Shown piece by piece: positions 42,161 through 51,367 of a stretch of DNA of 52,633 bases. A model generated the notes under the pieces. It searched no databases, had not been told where the DNA came from, and worked only from the letters and a program-made list of their open reading frames with translations. The stretch comes from Levilinea saccharolytica (lineage in GTDB: Bacteria; Chloroflexota; Anaerolineae; Anaerolineales; Anaerolineaceae): assembly GCF_001306035.1 (NCBI RefSeq), contig NZ_LGCM01000033.1:1-52633 (forward strand), written 5' to 3'. A program made the translations under genes and the position numbers. How positions within the stretch are numbered: position 1 is the first letter of the stretch; the number at the start of each line of letters is the position of its first letter.

Positions 42161-42940
42161 ATGTACACCATCGCCTTCTCAAATGAAAAAGGTGGCGTCG
42201 CCAAAACCACCACCACCGTGTCATTGGGAGCCTGCCTCGCGGAAGCGGGCCGAAAAGTCCTGGCGGTTGACCTGGATCCTCAGGCCAATCTCACCCTGGC
42301 TTTAGGTGTGGAGCCAACCCGTGTGGTCCACTCCACGGCCTCCATCCTTCTGCACGACCTGCCCTTGCGTCAGGCCATCCTGCCCAGCAGCGTCTCGAAT
42401 CTGGACCTGATTCCCGGCTCCAGCGAAACCAGCCAATCAGAACGCTATCTGCCTGTCCGCGAACGCTACGAGTACCTCCTGCGTGACGCCTTTCAGCAAG
42501 CCGCGCTCCAATACGACTTCGTCCTCATGGACTGCCCGCCCGCCCTGGGGTCGGTCACTCTCAACGCGCTGGTCGCGTCCAATCTGCTGCTCATCCCTAC
42601 CCAGGCCGAGTTTTTCTCGATTTACGCCCTCAAGAATTTGATGAATTGGGTCCGCCGCATCCGCAGCGAATATAACCCTCATTTGACTTACCGCCTGCTT
42701 TTAACCCTCTTCGACCGCCGCAACCGCATTCACCGTCTGCTCAGTGAGCAGCTCCGCTCCAATTTCAACAACGGTGTCCTAGAAACTGTGATCGAAGTGG
42801 ATACCAAACTGCGCGAAAGCCCCATTGCGGGCGCCCCCATCATTTTCCACGCCCCCAAGAGCCGCGCCGCCGCCCAATACCGCGCCCTGGCCCAGGAGAT
42901 TATTGCCTATGTCGAAAAAGCAAATCTACAGCCGGCTTGA
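42161..42940 (+). CDS. ParA/Soj-type ATPase in a signalling operon
   Basis: A 259-residue ATPase with the deviant Walker A of the ParA/MinD group (EKGGVAKTTTTVSLG, signature Lys10 and Lys15), LAVDLDPQANLT (Walker A'), and FVLMDCPPALGS (Walker B). It has the size of a small chromosomal ParA without N-terminal DNA-binding extension. No ParB gene or parS-like repeat is nearby. ParA homologs outside segregation position chemosensory arrays and other cargo (ParC, PpfA). The setting, between membrane sensors and a giant kinase, makes cargo positioning of a signalling complex an attractive inference. The next gene starts inside its end, a 32-nt overlap. Confidence 0.92.
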   Translation: MYTIAFSNEKGGVAKTTTTVSLGACLAEAGRKVLAVDLDPQANLTLALGVEPTRVVHSTASILLHDLPLRQAILPSSVSNLDLIPGSSETSQSERYLPVRERYEYLLRDAFQQAALQYDFVLMDCPPALGSVTLNALVASNLLLIPTQAEFFSIYALKNLMNWVRRIRSEYNPHLTYRLLLTLFDRRNRIHRLLSEQLRSNFNNGVLETVIEVDTKLRESPIAGAPIIFHAPKSRAAAQYRALAQEIIAYVEKANLQPA

Positions 42941-45900
42941 CGATTTCTTCACGAATCTGGAAGAAACCGCCATCCCCCAACCCGGCGAAATCTCCGCTGG
43001 CGAAACGGGCTGGCAGTTCCAGTGCGACCCCCAGGGCCGCCTGACCAGCTGCACCCCCCAGGTGACGGACTTTCTCGGTTACGCGCCCGATCAAATCATC
43101 GGCCGCCATCTCACCGAGCTGGCCCACCCCCACACCGCCGATTCGCTGCGCCACACCCTCAATAACGGCAGCACCCAGGCCGAGCTTCAAGGGAAATGGC
43201 AGCATACCCAGGGCAGCTGGGTCGAGGTCAGCATCCTTCTGGAACCGCTGAAAGATACCGACGGCGGCCTTTTGGGTTGGCGCGTCACCAACAGCGCCCT
43301 CCCCGCGTCGGCTGCGCCCGCCGCGGCGGCCCCCGTCCTTCCGGCCCCGCCCGAAAAAGCACCGGCCGCTCGCAAGAAACCGGCGCGCCCAGCCTCACCT
43401 CGTGCACAGGCCCCCGCCCAACCCATTTTTGAATCCACACCGGCCCCTGCTGCGCCGGCCTATCCGGTTCGCCCGCTGACGCTGGAGACCCCCTCCAAGC
43501 CGCTCACCTCTGCAGGGATGCGCAGTTTGCAGGAGTTTCAGCCCATCACCCAAAACGCCGCCGCCAACGCCCCCGCCGCACTGGCCGTTCCCTTCCGCCT
43601 CGGTGAACAGAACCGCGGCCTGCTCGAGATCGTCGATGAGCAGGACCAAAAACGCACCTGGACCGAAGATGAGCGCGCCCTGGTGCAGGAAGTGGCCAAC
43701 CAGCTCGGCCTTGCCATTGAAAATGCCCAGCTGTACGCCGTCGTCCAGCAAGAATTGGCCCAAAAGGTTAAAGCAGAGCAAGAAACCCTCCGCCGCAACC
43801 GCGATCTGGCCGCCCTCAACCGTGTGGGTCAAGAGCTTTCGCGCCTTACCGATCAAGATGCCATCATCCAGACTCTGCACTCCACCATTGACCAACTGGC
43901 CAGCGCCGGCAATCTGATCATTGCAATTACTGACCCCCAAACCCGGCAGCTCTCCTTCCCGGTGCATTCCGTAGACGGTCAGCACCAAGATGAGCCGCCA
44001 GCCCCCATGGCAGCTCGTGTCTTTGAACATACCTTCACCACCCGCCGCCCGCTGGTTCTGCAAAGCGGTGTCGCGGCTTTCCTGGCCGAGCAGAATATCC
44101 CCCTGCCCGTCCCCACCCCAGCTTCTCTGGCGGCCATCCCCATGTTGGCTGCCGAGCGCGCCGTAGGCGGTATCCTCATTCAAAACTTTGAGACTGAAAA
44201 CGCTTTCGCCGACAGCGACCTGGAACTGCTCTCCACCATTGCCTCACAAACCACCACCGCGCTGGAGAACGCCAACCTCTTCACAGAAATCCGCGGCGCC
44301 CTGGAAGCCATTGAAAACCGCGAACGTTACCAGGCAAACGTCACCCGCGCCGTCGCCTACCTGTCAGAGTCCGGCACGCGCTCATTGCCCGAAGTGCTTG
44401 AGGCCCTCGGTCAGGCCGCCCAATGCAGCCGTGTGTATTACGCCCAAATCCAGGAAGACCCCAGCGGCATGCACTGGCGCGCTGTGGCCGAATGGATCAA
44501 TCCCGAAACGCCGACTTATTACGAGCGCGGTGCCAGCCAGCATCTTCCTACCGCCCTCTTCTCCCATTGGGCTGCAGCATTGCGCGAAAAGAGTATGCTG
44601 ACCGCTACTCAAGCCGATTGTCCGCACCCAGAACTGGAATACCTCTCCAGCCAGCAAATCCAATCCACCCTGCTTCTGGCCGTCCCCGGCAAAACCGCCA
44701 TTCCCTCCTTCATCGGCTTTGATCAGGTAGACCGTCCGCGCCGCTGGCTCAACGAGGAAATCTCAGTTCTGCGCGTCTCCACCGACGCCCTCGCCAACAC
44801 CATCGTCCGCGAAGACCTGTTGGAACAGCTTCAGGTCTCCCTGGATGAAACCGAACACCTGTACAAAGCCAGCCACCGCCTGGCCCTGGCCAATGACATG
44901 CAGGAAATGGTCGCTGCCATCTCGATGGCCCTGCATACCCCCGTCATCAACCGCGTGGTTTTGGCCCTCTTTGAAGAAGACTCATCCGGCAACGTGGAGC
45001 ATATTCGGGTGGCCGCCTCCTGGTACAGCAACCGCGGCGCGCCCCCGCCAGAAAATGGCACCGAATACGACCTCGCCATCTACGGCAAATTCCTGCGCAC
45101 CTCCAACGCGGCCTTCATGGATGACATCAACCATCAGCCCATGGATGACATCCTCCGTGAGGAGTTGAAGCGCAATAACGTCCGCTCCCTGGCCATGCTC
45201 CCCCTGTGGGCTGGTAAACACCAGCTCGGCGCCATCCTCATGCTGTCCGAAGAGCGCCACCACTTCTCCGGTCTGGAAATTCGCTCGTACCCGCCGCTGG
45301 TCGACCAGATGGCCACTTCGGTGGAAAATGCCCGCCTCTTCCAGCAGACCCAGGAAGCCCTGGCCGAATCCGAACAGCTCTACAAGATTGCTTCTGGGAT
45401 TGCTCAGGCCACCTCCACGGAAGACCTAATCACCCTCATTGCTGAAACTGTTCTCCCTGAGAATGCCGAACGTGTTTCCTTGACGGAGGTCTTCAACAAC
45501 GAAGAGGGCGAGCCCATTGAGCTGTCCGTGGTCGGTTTCCATGACCGTCTGGAAAAATATCAACGCATGGGCATGCGTTTCTCGCACCAGGCCTTGCCTA
45601 TTCTGCGCAAGCTGACCCAGGATGCGCTCATCATTGATGATGTAACCAACAGTCCCGTGCTGGATGACACCTCCCGCCGTACCCTGCTGCGTCTGGACAT
45701 TCACGCGGTTATCATCGTTCCCCTGCGCTCTGCTGGCCGCTTGGTGGGTTTGCTCGACATCTCCTCTCGTCAACCCACCACCTTTAGCAAAGATGATGTC
45801 CAAATACTCCAGGTGGCAGGCGCCGGTATTGCCGTCGCCCTCGAAAGACAGCGCTTGCTCCAGGAAGCCCAGCGCCGCGCCCTCGAATTGCAGGCCGCTG

Positions 45901-47912
45901 CCGAAATCGCCCGCGACACCACCTCCACCCTCGCCCTGGATGCCCTCCTGGCGCGCATCGTGAACCTGGTCTGCCAGCGCTTCAATTACGAACACGCCTC
46001 CATCTTCTTGCTGGATGAATCGAGCAATTATGCGGTCGTCCGCGAGGCCACCGGTGAGGCCGGCGTTCAGATGAAGGCTTCCGGCCACCGTCATGCAGTT
46101 GGTTCGCGCTCCATTATTGGCAATGTCATGGCCAGCGGCGAGCCGGTCATCGTCAATGATGTCTTCAACAGCCTCATCCACGTTCCCAACCCGCTGCTGC
46201 CCAACACCCGTTCTGAAATCGGCCTGCCCCTGCGCATTGGCGACCGTGTTATGGGCGCCCTGGATATTCAATCCAACCACCAAAACGCCTTCGCCCCCAA
46301 CGATGTCGCCGTGCTCCAAATTTTGGCCGACCAGATCGCCGTCGCCATCGACAACGCCCAGGCTTACGAATTGACTCAAAAAGCCATCTTGGAAATGCAG
46401 GAAGTGGATCGCCTCAAGAGCCAGTTCCTGGCCAACATGAGCCACGAACTGCGCACCCCGCTCAATTCCATCATCGGCTTCTCGCGCGTCATCCTCAAAG
46501 GCATTGACGGTCCCATCAATGATATTCAGACCCAGGACCTCACCGCCATTTACAACTCCGGTCAGCACCTCCTCAACCTCATCAACGACATCCTCGACCT
46601 CTCCAAGATCGAGGCGGGTAAGATGGAATTGTCCTTTGCCGATGTGGATCTCAATGACCTGGTTAATTCCGTCCTCTCCACCGCCATCGGCCTGGTCAAA
46701 GACAAACCCATCAAATTGCAGCATAACCTGCCTGTCAATTTGCCGCTCATCTACGCGGATCCCACTCGCGTGCGCCAGGTTCTGCTGAACCTGATCTCCA
46801 ACGCTGCCAAATTTACCGATGAAGGCTCCATCACCGTTGAGCTTAGCACCGTCACCAGCCCCGAAGACCGCCCGGAAGTGATGGTTGCCGTCGTGGATAC
46901 CGGTGCAGGCATCGCCGAAGAAGATACCGTCAAGCTCTTCCAGCCCTTCTCCCAGGTGGACGACTCCCCCACCCGCAAGACGGGTGGAACTGGCCTGGGC
47001 CTCTCCATCTGCCGCTCCTTCATCGAAATGCACGGCGGCCGCATCGGGTTGCTCCGCAGCGAAATCGGGGTTGGCTCCACCTTCTTCTTTACCCTCCCCA
47101 TCCCTGTCAAAGAAATTCCCATTCCTGCGCCGGAAATCGACAGCGACGAAAAAGCCGTCATCTTGTCCATTGATGATGATGCCCAGGTCATCAGCCTGTA
47201 CCAGCGCTATCTGTCGCCCCACGGCTATTCGGTCGTCCCCCTCACCGACCCCAAACAGGCCGTTGAGGAAGCCCGCAAAATTAAGCCGCTGGCCATCACC
47301 CTCGACATCATGATGCCCGAAAAAGACGGCTGGTCTGTGCTGCACGACCTCAAAAATGATCCAGAAACTCGCCAGATTCCGGTCATCATTTGCAGCATCC
47401 TGGAACAAGAGGAAAAAGGTTTCAGCCTCGGCGCCTCCGATTACCTCACTAAACCCTTCTTGCACGAAGACCTCATCGCTGCCATCAGCCGCCTCAACCG
47501 CGATGAAACCATACACAACATCCTCATCATTGATGATGACCCCGACGATCAGCGCCTGGTGCAGAAAATGTTGGAAGATTCGGGCAAATTCCAGCTGACC
47601 ACCGCCAACAGCGGCGCATCCGGCTGGGATGCGATCCAACAGAACCGCCCCGACGCCGTGATCATGGATCTGTTCATGCCCGATATGGACGGCTTCACCC
47701 TACTCAGCAAACTGCGCTCTGACCCCGACCTGCGCTCTCTGCCCGTCCTGGTCATCTCCGGCGTGGACCTCACCGCTGAACAGCACGCCCAACTGGCTGA
47801 ATTCGGCCAACAACTGCTCACCAAGGGTTACCTGCGCGAAAGCGAACTGCTGGATCATCTTGAAGGCGCGCTGCACAAGCTCCGCAGTACAAATCACGAA
47901 AAGGAGGCGTGA
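42909..47912 (+). CDS. Giant hybrid histidine kinase: PAS, multiple GAF, HisKA, REC, REC
   Basis: A 1667-residue soluble protein. A PAS domain lies at about 15-115 (DPQGRLTSCTPQVTDFLGYA), then an Ala/Pro-rich linker (about 125-200), a divergent GAF (205-285) and five further GAFs to about 1154. The HisKA has His1179 in NMSHELRTPLNS, and the HATPase shows LLNLISNAAKF, VVDTGAGI and GGTGLGLSICRSF. Two receivers follow, with Asp1466 (ITLDIMMP) and Asp1587 (VIMDLFMP). It has no transmembrane segment, so membrane signals must arrive from partners. I start it at 42909 (MSKKQIYSRLDDFF), inside the ParA end; the frame is open to 42825 but that part only mirrors ParA coding sequence. It is the only kinase in this operon and likely its hub. 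Confidence 0.92.
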   Translation: MSKKQIYSRLDDFFTNLEETAIPQPGEISAGETGWQFQCDPQGRLTSCTPQVTDFLGYAPDQIIGRHLTELAHPHTADSLRHTLNNGSTQAELQGKWQHTQGSWVEVSILLEPLKDTDGGLLGWRVTNSALPASAAPAAAAPVLPAPPEKAPAARKKPARPASPRAQAPAQPIFESTPAPAAPAYPVRPLTLETPSKPLTSAGMRSLQEFQPITQNAAANAPAALAVPFRLGEQNRGLLEIVDEQDQKRTWTEDERALVQEVANQLGLAIENAQLYAVVQQELAQKVKAEQETLRRNRDLAALNRVGQELSRLTDQDAIIQTLHSTIDQLASAGNLIIAITDPQTRQLSFPVHSVDGQHQDEPPAPMAARVFEHTFTTRRPLVLQSGVAAFLAEQNIPLPVPTPASLAAIPMLAAERAVGGILIQNFETENAFADSDLELLSTIASQTTTALENANLFTEIRGALEAIENRERYQANVTRAVAYLSESGTRSLPEVLEALGQAAQCSRVYYAQIQEDPSGMHWRAVAEWINPETPTYYERGASQHLPTALFSHWAAALREKSMLTATQADCPHPELEYLSSQQIQSTLLLAVPGKTAIPSFIGFDQVDRPRRWLNEEISVLRVSTDALANTIVREDLLEQLQVSLDETEHLYKASHRLALANDMQEMVAAISMALHTPVINRVVLALFEEDSSGNVEHIRVAASWYSNRGAPPPENGTEYDLAIYGKFLRTSNAAFMDDINHQPMDDILREELKRNNVRSLAMLPLWAGKHQLGAILMLSEERHHFSGLEIRSYPPLVDQMATSVENARLFQQTQEALAESEQLYKIASGIAQATSTEDLITLIAETVLPENAERVSLTEVFNNEEGEPIELSVVGFHDRLEKYQRMGMRFSHQALPILRKLTQDALIIDDVTNSPVLDDTSRRTLLRLDIHAVIIVPLRSAGRLVGLLDISSRQPTTFSKDDVQILQVAGAGIAVALERQRLLQEAQRRALELQAAAEIARDTTSTLALDALLARIVNLVCQRFNYEHASIFLLDESSNYAVVREATGEAGVQMKASGHRHAVGSRSIIGNVMASGEPVIVNDVFNSLIHVPNPLLPNTRSEIGLPLRIGDRVMGALDIQSNHQNAFAPNDVAVLQILADQIAVAIDNAQAYELTQKAILEMQEVDRLKSQFLANMSHELRTPLNSIIGFSRVILKGIDGPINDIQTQDLTAIYNSGQHLLNLINDILDLSKIEAGKMELSFADVDLNDLVNSVLSTAIGLVKDKPIKLQHNLPVNLPLIYADPTRVRQVLLNLISNAAKFTDEGSITVELSTVTSPEDRPEVMVAVVDTGAGIAEEDTVKLFQPFSQVDDSPTRKTGGTGLGLSICRSFIEMHGGRIGLLRSEIGVGSTFFFTLPIPVKEIPIPAPEIDSDEKAVILSIDDDAQVISLYQRYLSPHGYSVVPLTDPKQAVEEARKIKPLAITLDIMMPEKDGWSVLHDLKNDPETRQIPVIICSILEQEEKGFSLGASDYLTKPFLHEDLIAAISRLNRDETIHNILIIDDDPDDQRLVQKMLEDSGKFQLTTANSGASGWDAIQQNRPDAVIMDLFMPDMDGFTLLSKLRSDPDLRSLPVLVISGVDLTAEQHAQLAEFGQQLLTKGYLRESELLDHLEGALHKLRSTNHEKEA

Positions 47913-47935
47913 CCTTTCCACAGGTCACTTCATCC

Positions 47936-49615
47936 ATGATGCCTTTACCGTTTGACATCGAATGTCTGGATTGCGGTTACCGGTCAAATTACCACCCGAC
48001 CCAGCCCACCTGCCCCATGTGCGGGTCAGCCTGGCGAGAGGTGCGCTATGATCTGCCCCAAATTGCCGCTGACTTGCCCAAAAAGTTGGCGCGCCGTCCG
48101 TTTGACCTGTGGCGCTACCGCGAGCTGCTCCCTGTTCAATCCCCCGACCCCAACCTGTACCTGGGCGAAGGTGGCACACCCCTGATTCACGCCCACAACC
48201 TGGGCATGATGTTGGGCAATAACAACATTTACATCAAAGACGAGCGCCAGGGTCCCACCACCTCCTTCAAAGACCGCCAGGCCGCTGTCACCATCGCAGC
48301 CCTCAAAGAAGCTGGCATCGCCGATCTTGTGGTCGCATCCACCGGCAACGTAGCGATCGCCTACTCCGCTTACGCCGCCCGCACCGGGATTAAGTGCTGG
48401 GCTTTCCTCACCAGCCTCGTGCCTGCCTCTAAAATGCGCGAAGTCGCCATCTACGGCACCCAGGTGGTCAAGGTCACCGGTTCGTACGACCAGACCAAAA
48501 AAGTGGCCTCGGAATTCGCGCAGCAGCACGATTTTTACCAGGATTCCGGCGCACGCTCCATCCCCTGCGTCGAGTCCATGAAAACTATTGCCTTTGAAAT
48601 TGCCGAGCAGCTCGGCCAGCCTGACTCAACCGTTGTGGATGAAATCCCCTCCTTCAAAGCGCCTGATTGGTATATTCAGGCGGTCAGCGGCGGCATGGGC
48701 CCCATTGGCGTCATCAAAGGCTTCCAAGAAATGCTGGAGATGGGCTGGACGGACAAAATCCCTGCGGTGGCCATCATCCAAGCCGAGGGCTGCGCGCCGA
48801 TGGTGCACGCCTGGAAACAGGATCGCGATCAGGCCTTGCCCGTCAAAAACCCGCAGACACTCATTGAAACCCTGGCCACCGGCGACCCTGGGCGCTCCTA
48901 TACCCTGCTTCGTCAAAAAATGCTGGCCGCCTCCGGCGGGGCGATGGAATCCGTTACAGATGAAGAGGCCTTCCGCGCCATTCACCTCCTGGCCAAAATG
49001 GAAGGCATGTCGGTCGAGCCTGCCGCCGCGGTGGCCATCGCCGGGCTGATCAAGCTCATTCGCAATGGTCAAATCAAACCAGATGAAACCGTGGTCATCA
49101 ACTGCACTGGCCACACCATGCCGGTAGAAAACAACATCCTGGGCGATAACTGGGCGCGCAACCTGGTCTTCCCCACCCAAAATGCCCCCGCGCAAAAACA
49201 AGAAGAAGGCCTTTTAGCTGCCCTCTCTCACGTAGCCAGCGATCGCTTCCCGCGCATCGCCATCGTGGATGACATGCCCGAAGTCCGCACCCTTGTCAAA
49301 CGCATTTTGCAGTCACAGGGTGCATACACCCTCTTCGAAGCCAGCAACGGCCGAGAAGCCATCGAAATGATCCGCCGAGAACTGCCCAACCTGGTCATCC
49401 TGGATCTGATGATGCCAGAGGTGGACGGCTTCTCCGTTTTAGATACCCTCAAATCGCAGCCGGAAACTGCTGAAATCCCGGTCATCGTGGTCACCGCGAA
49501 AGAGCTAACCCCAGCAGAAAAAGAACGGCTAAAAGGGCGTATCCAATCCTTGATGCAAAAAGGCGATTTCATGAGTGACGAACTCTTGGACGAGGTTCGC
49601 ACACTCCTCAATTAA
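47936..49615 (+). CDS. thrC: Threonine synthase fused to a C-terminal receiver domain
   Basis: A 559-residue fusion. Residues 1-35 form a zinc ribbon (CLDCGYRS...CPMCG). Residues about 50-415 are a threonine synthase-type fold II PLP enzyme: TTSFKDRQAAV with Lys112 as PLP lysine, ASTGNVAIAYSAYAA, VSGGMGPIGVIKGFQ and NCTGHTMP. Residues about 437-555 are a complete REC domain: IVDDMPEV, Asp490 in VILDLMMPEVDG, VVTAKE. The REC K region reads MQKGD. Threonine synthase converts O-phosphohomoserine to threonine. Start is uncertain: GTG at 47909 overlaps the kinase stop but sits 1 nt after AAGGAGG; ATG at 47936 has only AGG 11 nt upstream. Cotranscription with a hybrid kinase suggests phosphorylation of the enzyme. 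Confidence 0.87.
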   Translation: MMPLPFDIECLDCGYRSNYHPTQPTCPMCGSAWREVRYDLPQIAADLPKKLARRPFDLWRYRELLPVQSPDPNLYLGEGGTPLIHAHNLGMMLGNNNIYIKDERQGPTTSFKDRQAAVTIAALKEAGIADLVVASTGNVAIAYSAYAARTGIKCWAFLTSLVPASKMREVAIYGTQVVKVTGSYDQTKKVASEFAQQHDFYQDSGARSIPCVESMKTIAFEIAEQLGQPDSTVVDEIPSFKAPDWYIQAVSGGMGPIGVIKGFQEMLEMGWTDKIPAVAIIQAEGCAPMVHAWKQDRDQALPVKNPQTLIETLATGDPGRSYTLLRQKMLAASGGAMESVTDEEAFRAIHLLAKMEGMSVEPAAAVAIAGLIKLIRNGQIKPDETVVINCTGHTMPVENNILGDNWARNLVFPTQNAPAQKQEEGLLAALSHVASDRFPRIAIVDDMPEVRTLVKRILQSQGAYTLFEASNGREAIEMIRRELPNLVILDLMMPEVDGFSVLDTLKSQPETAEIPVIVVTAKELTPAEKERLKGRIQSLMQKGDFMSDELLDEVRTLLN

Positions 49616-49669
49616 CCGAAACGACCCACCGCCCCGGACGTGCATCTCCGGCGCCAGTAAAGGAAGTGG

Positions 49670-50623
49670 ATGAGCGCCTCTCTCCGCAAGATAGGCATCC
49701 AAGCTGCCTTAGCTTCAGCCATCTTTTCGGGATGTGCCCCCATTTTTGGGAAACAGGCCATCCTCTATGGCTTCTCGCCTCTGGCGGTCACGGCCATCCG
49801 CACCACCCTGGCGGCCGTTGCCCTGCTCATCCTCATGGCGGTCTTCAAGCGCAGCTACCTTTACATGTACCCCGTGGGGCTCATCGGCTGCGCCCTGGCT
49901 GGCTTTGTCAACGGCATCGGCTCTATCCTCTATTACTCCGCCATCTCCCGCCTGGATGCCTCCCTGGGTCACCTGTTGTATTCTTTCTACCCGCTTTTCA
50001 TGGCTTTCTGGATGTTAGTGGACTTGCAACCCATCAGCCGCATCACCGCTCTGCGCCTGGTGGTGGCCTTGCCGGGGGTTTACTTGCTCATTTCCAACAG
50101 CAGCACCGGCGTGGATTTAATCGGCGCCGGAATGATGATCGGGTCTGCCGTCCTCTACGCCCTCCATATCCGCATCACCCAACGCATCCTTTTTGAAGCC
50201 CCCGCCCAATCCGTCACCCTCTACACCCTCATGGCCATGGGCCTCACGGTGCTGATTGCCTACCTGCTCTTTGACCGCAATCTGCCCGCCGCAGGTACCC
50301 CCTGGTGGCCGCTCATCGGCATGGCCTTCGTCACCTTTTTCTCCCGCTTCACCCTTTTCTTGGGGGTCAAACACCTGGGGGGCATACAAACAGCCCTCCT
50401 CGGCCTGGGAGAGCTGTTGGTCACTGTTGTTCTGGCGATGGTCTGGCTGGGTGAACGCCTGACCCCTCTGCAATGGCTGGGCGGCTTCATTCTGGTGGTC
50501 AGCTTGCTCATGGTCGGCTTCGACCGCCACCCCCCTGAGAAAAGGCGCAGCAGCGGACTGCTGGCCTGGCTGAATCCCTCTCCCCTCGGTAAAACTGACT
50601 TCCCCTGGCAGCCTCACCCCTAA
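49670..50623 (+). CDS. DMT-superfamily (EamA) transporter
   Basis: A 317-residue membrane protein with ten predicted transmembrane helices in two EamA repeats (GCAPIFGKQAILYGFSPLAV starts the first; ALHIRITQRILFEAPAQS and ARYTL-like SRFTLFLGVKHLGG mark the second). AGGA lies 5 nt before the ATG. EamA proteins of this type (RhtA, YdcZ relatives) often export amino acids or metabolites. Position 54 nt after the threonine synthase fusion makes threonine or homoserine export a reasonable guess, not shown by sequence. It ends the plus-strand run and converges on the OmpR-type regulator with 5 nt between stops. Confidence 0.86.
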   Translation: MSASLRKIGIQAALASAIFSGCAPIFGKQAILYGFSPLAVTAIRTTLAAVALLILMAVFKRSYLYMYPVGLIGCALAGFVNGIGSILYYSAISRLDASLGHLLYSFYPLFMAFWMLVDLQPISRITALRLVVALPGVYLLISNSSTGVDLIGAGMMIGSAVLYALHIRITQRILFEAPAQSVTLYTLMAMGLTVLIAYLLFDRNLPAAGTPWWPLIGMAFVTFFSRFTLFLGVKHLGGIQTALLGLGELLVTVVLAMVWLGERLTPLQWLGGFILVVSLLMVGFDRHPPEKRRSSGLLAWLNPSPLGKTDFPWQPHP

Positions 50624-50628
50624 GGGGT

Positions 50629-51363
50629 TTACACCACCGGGCTGATCAAATACCCCGCACCGCGCACGGTTTGGATGACTGCGCCCTGGCAAGGGGTCTC
50701 ATCCAATTTCTGCCGCAGCCGGCTCACCATTGGACGCAAAATCACCGCAGCTTCTTCTTCTTCCACATGATAGCCGTGAACCTTGTAGACCAGATCCACA
50801 TAGCTTAACACCGCGCCTTTGCTCTCCAAAAGCGCCCCCAGAAACCGGCTCTCGCTGGGGGTCAAATTGCGGCTTTCGTCTTCCCAATAAATCCGCTGCA
50901 ATTTGGTGTTAACGGTCACGCTTTCGCACAGCACCCAGTTGGAGTCATCCCGCCGCCCATATTCCAACCGGGCTTCGGCCAATTCGATTTCCTGTGCGCT
51001 CTCTTCAAAAGCCCGCTGCACGCTGACCAAAATTTCTTCCATCGTCACCGGTTTGAGCATATAGTCGTGCAAACGCTGGCGCAGCGCCTCAACCGCCGTT
51101 TTTACCGTACCGTGAGCGGTAATGACGATGATCTTCATCCGCGGGTATTTTTCCAATACCCGCTGAATCAATTCCATCCCACCCATTCCCCCCATCTTAA
51201 GATCCACAATCAGCAGCGCAAATTCCTGCTGTTCCAAAACCGTCAGCGCGGCTTCGCCTGAGTTCACATCTGAAACCAGATACCCTTCCAATTTCAAGAT
51301 TTTCGAAAAGGTCATCCGGATGACGTCGTCATCATCCACGATCATAATTCGCTTCTCAACCAT
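50629..51363 (-). CDS. OmpR-family response regulator
   Basis: A 244-residue two-domain regulator. The receiver (1-120) has IVDDDD, Asp54 in LIVDLKMGGMGG, a T/H segment ITAHGT and K in MLKPVT. The C-terminal winged helix (about 145-242) has LTPSESRFLGALLESKGAVLSY, AAVILRPMVSRLRQKL and VRGAGYLI, typical of OmpR/PhoB. The receiver itself reads like NtrC-type receivers (MGGMGGMELIQ). I start it at 51363 (MVEKRIMIV) with GAGAGGAGG upstream; the frame extends further but only mirrors the kinase gene. It lies 4 nt after the kinase stop, a cognate pair. Confidence 0.92.
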   Translation of the reverse strand: MVEKRIMIVDDDDVIRMTFSKILKLEGYLVSDVNSGEAALTVLEQQEFALLIVDLKMGGMGGMELIQRVLEKYPRMKIIVITAHGTVKTAVEALRQRLHDYMLKPVTMEEILVSVQRAFEESAQEIELAEARLEYGRRDDSNWVLCESVTVNTKLQRIYWEDESRNLTPSESRFLGALLESKGAVLSYVDLVYKVHGYHVEEEEAAVILRPMVSRLRQKLDETPCQGAVIQTVRGAGYLISPVV

Positions 51364-51367
51364 TGGC

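Noticed and set aside
42825-42908. Start of the hybrid kinase at 42825
   Set aside because: These codons lie wholly within the ParA coding sequence and give a Pro/Arg-rich stretch; the ATG at 42909 starts a sensible protein.
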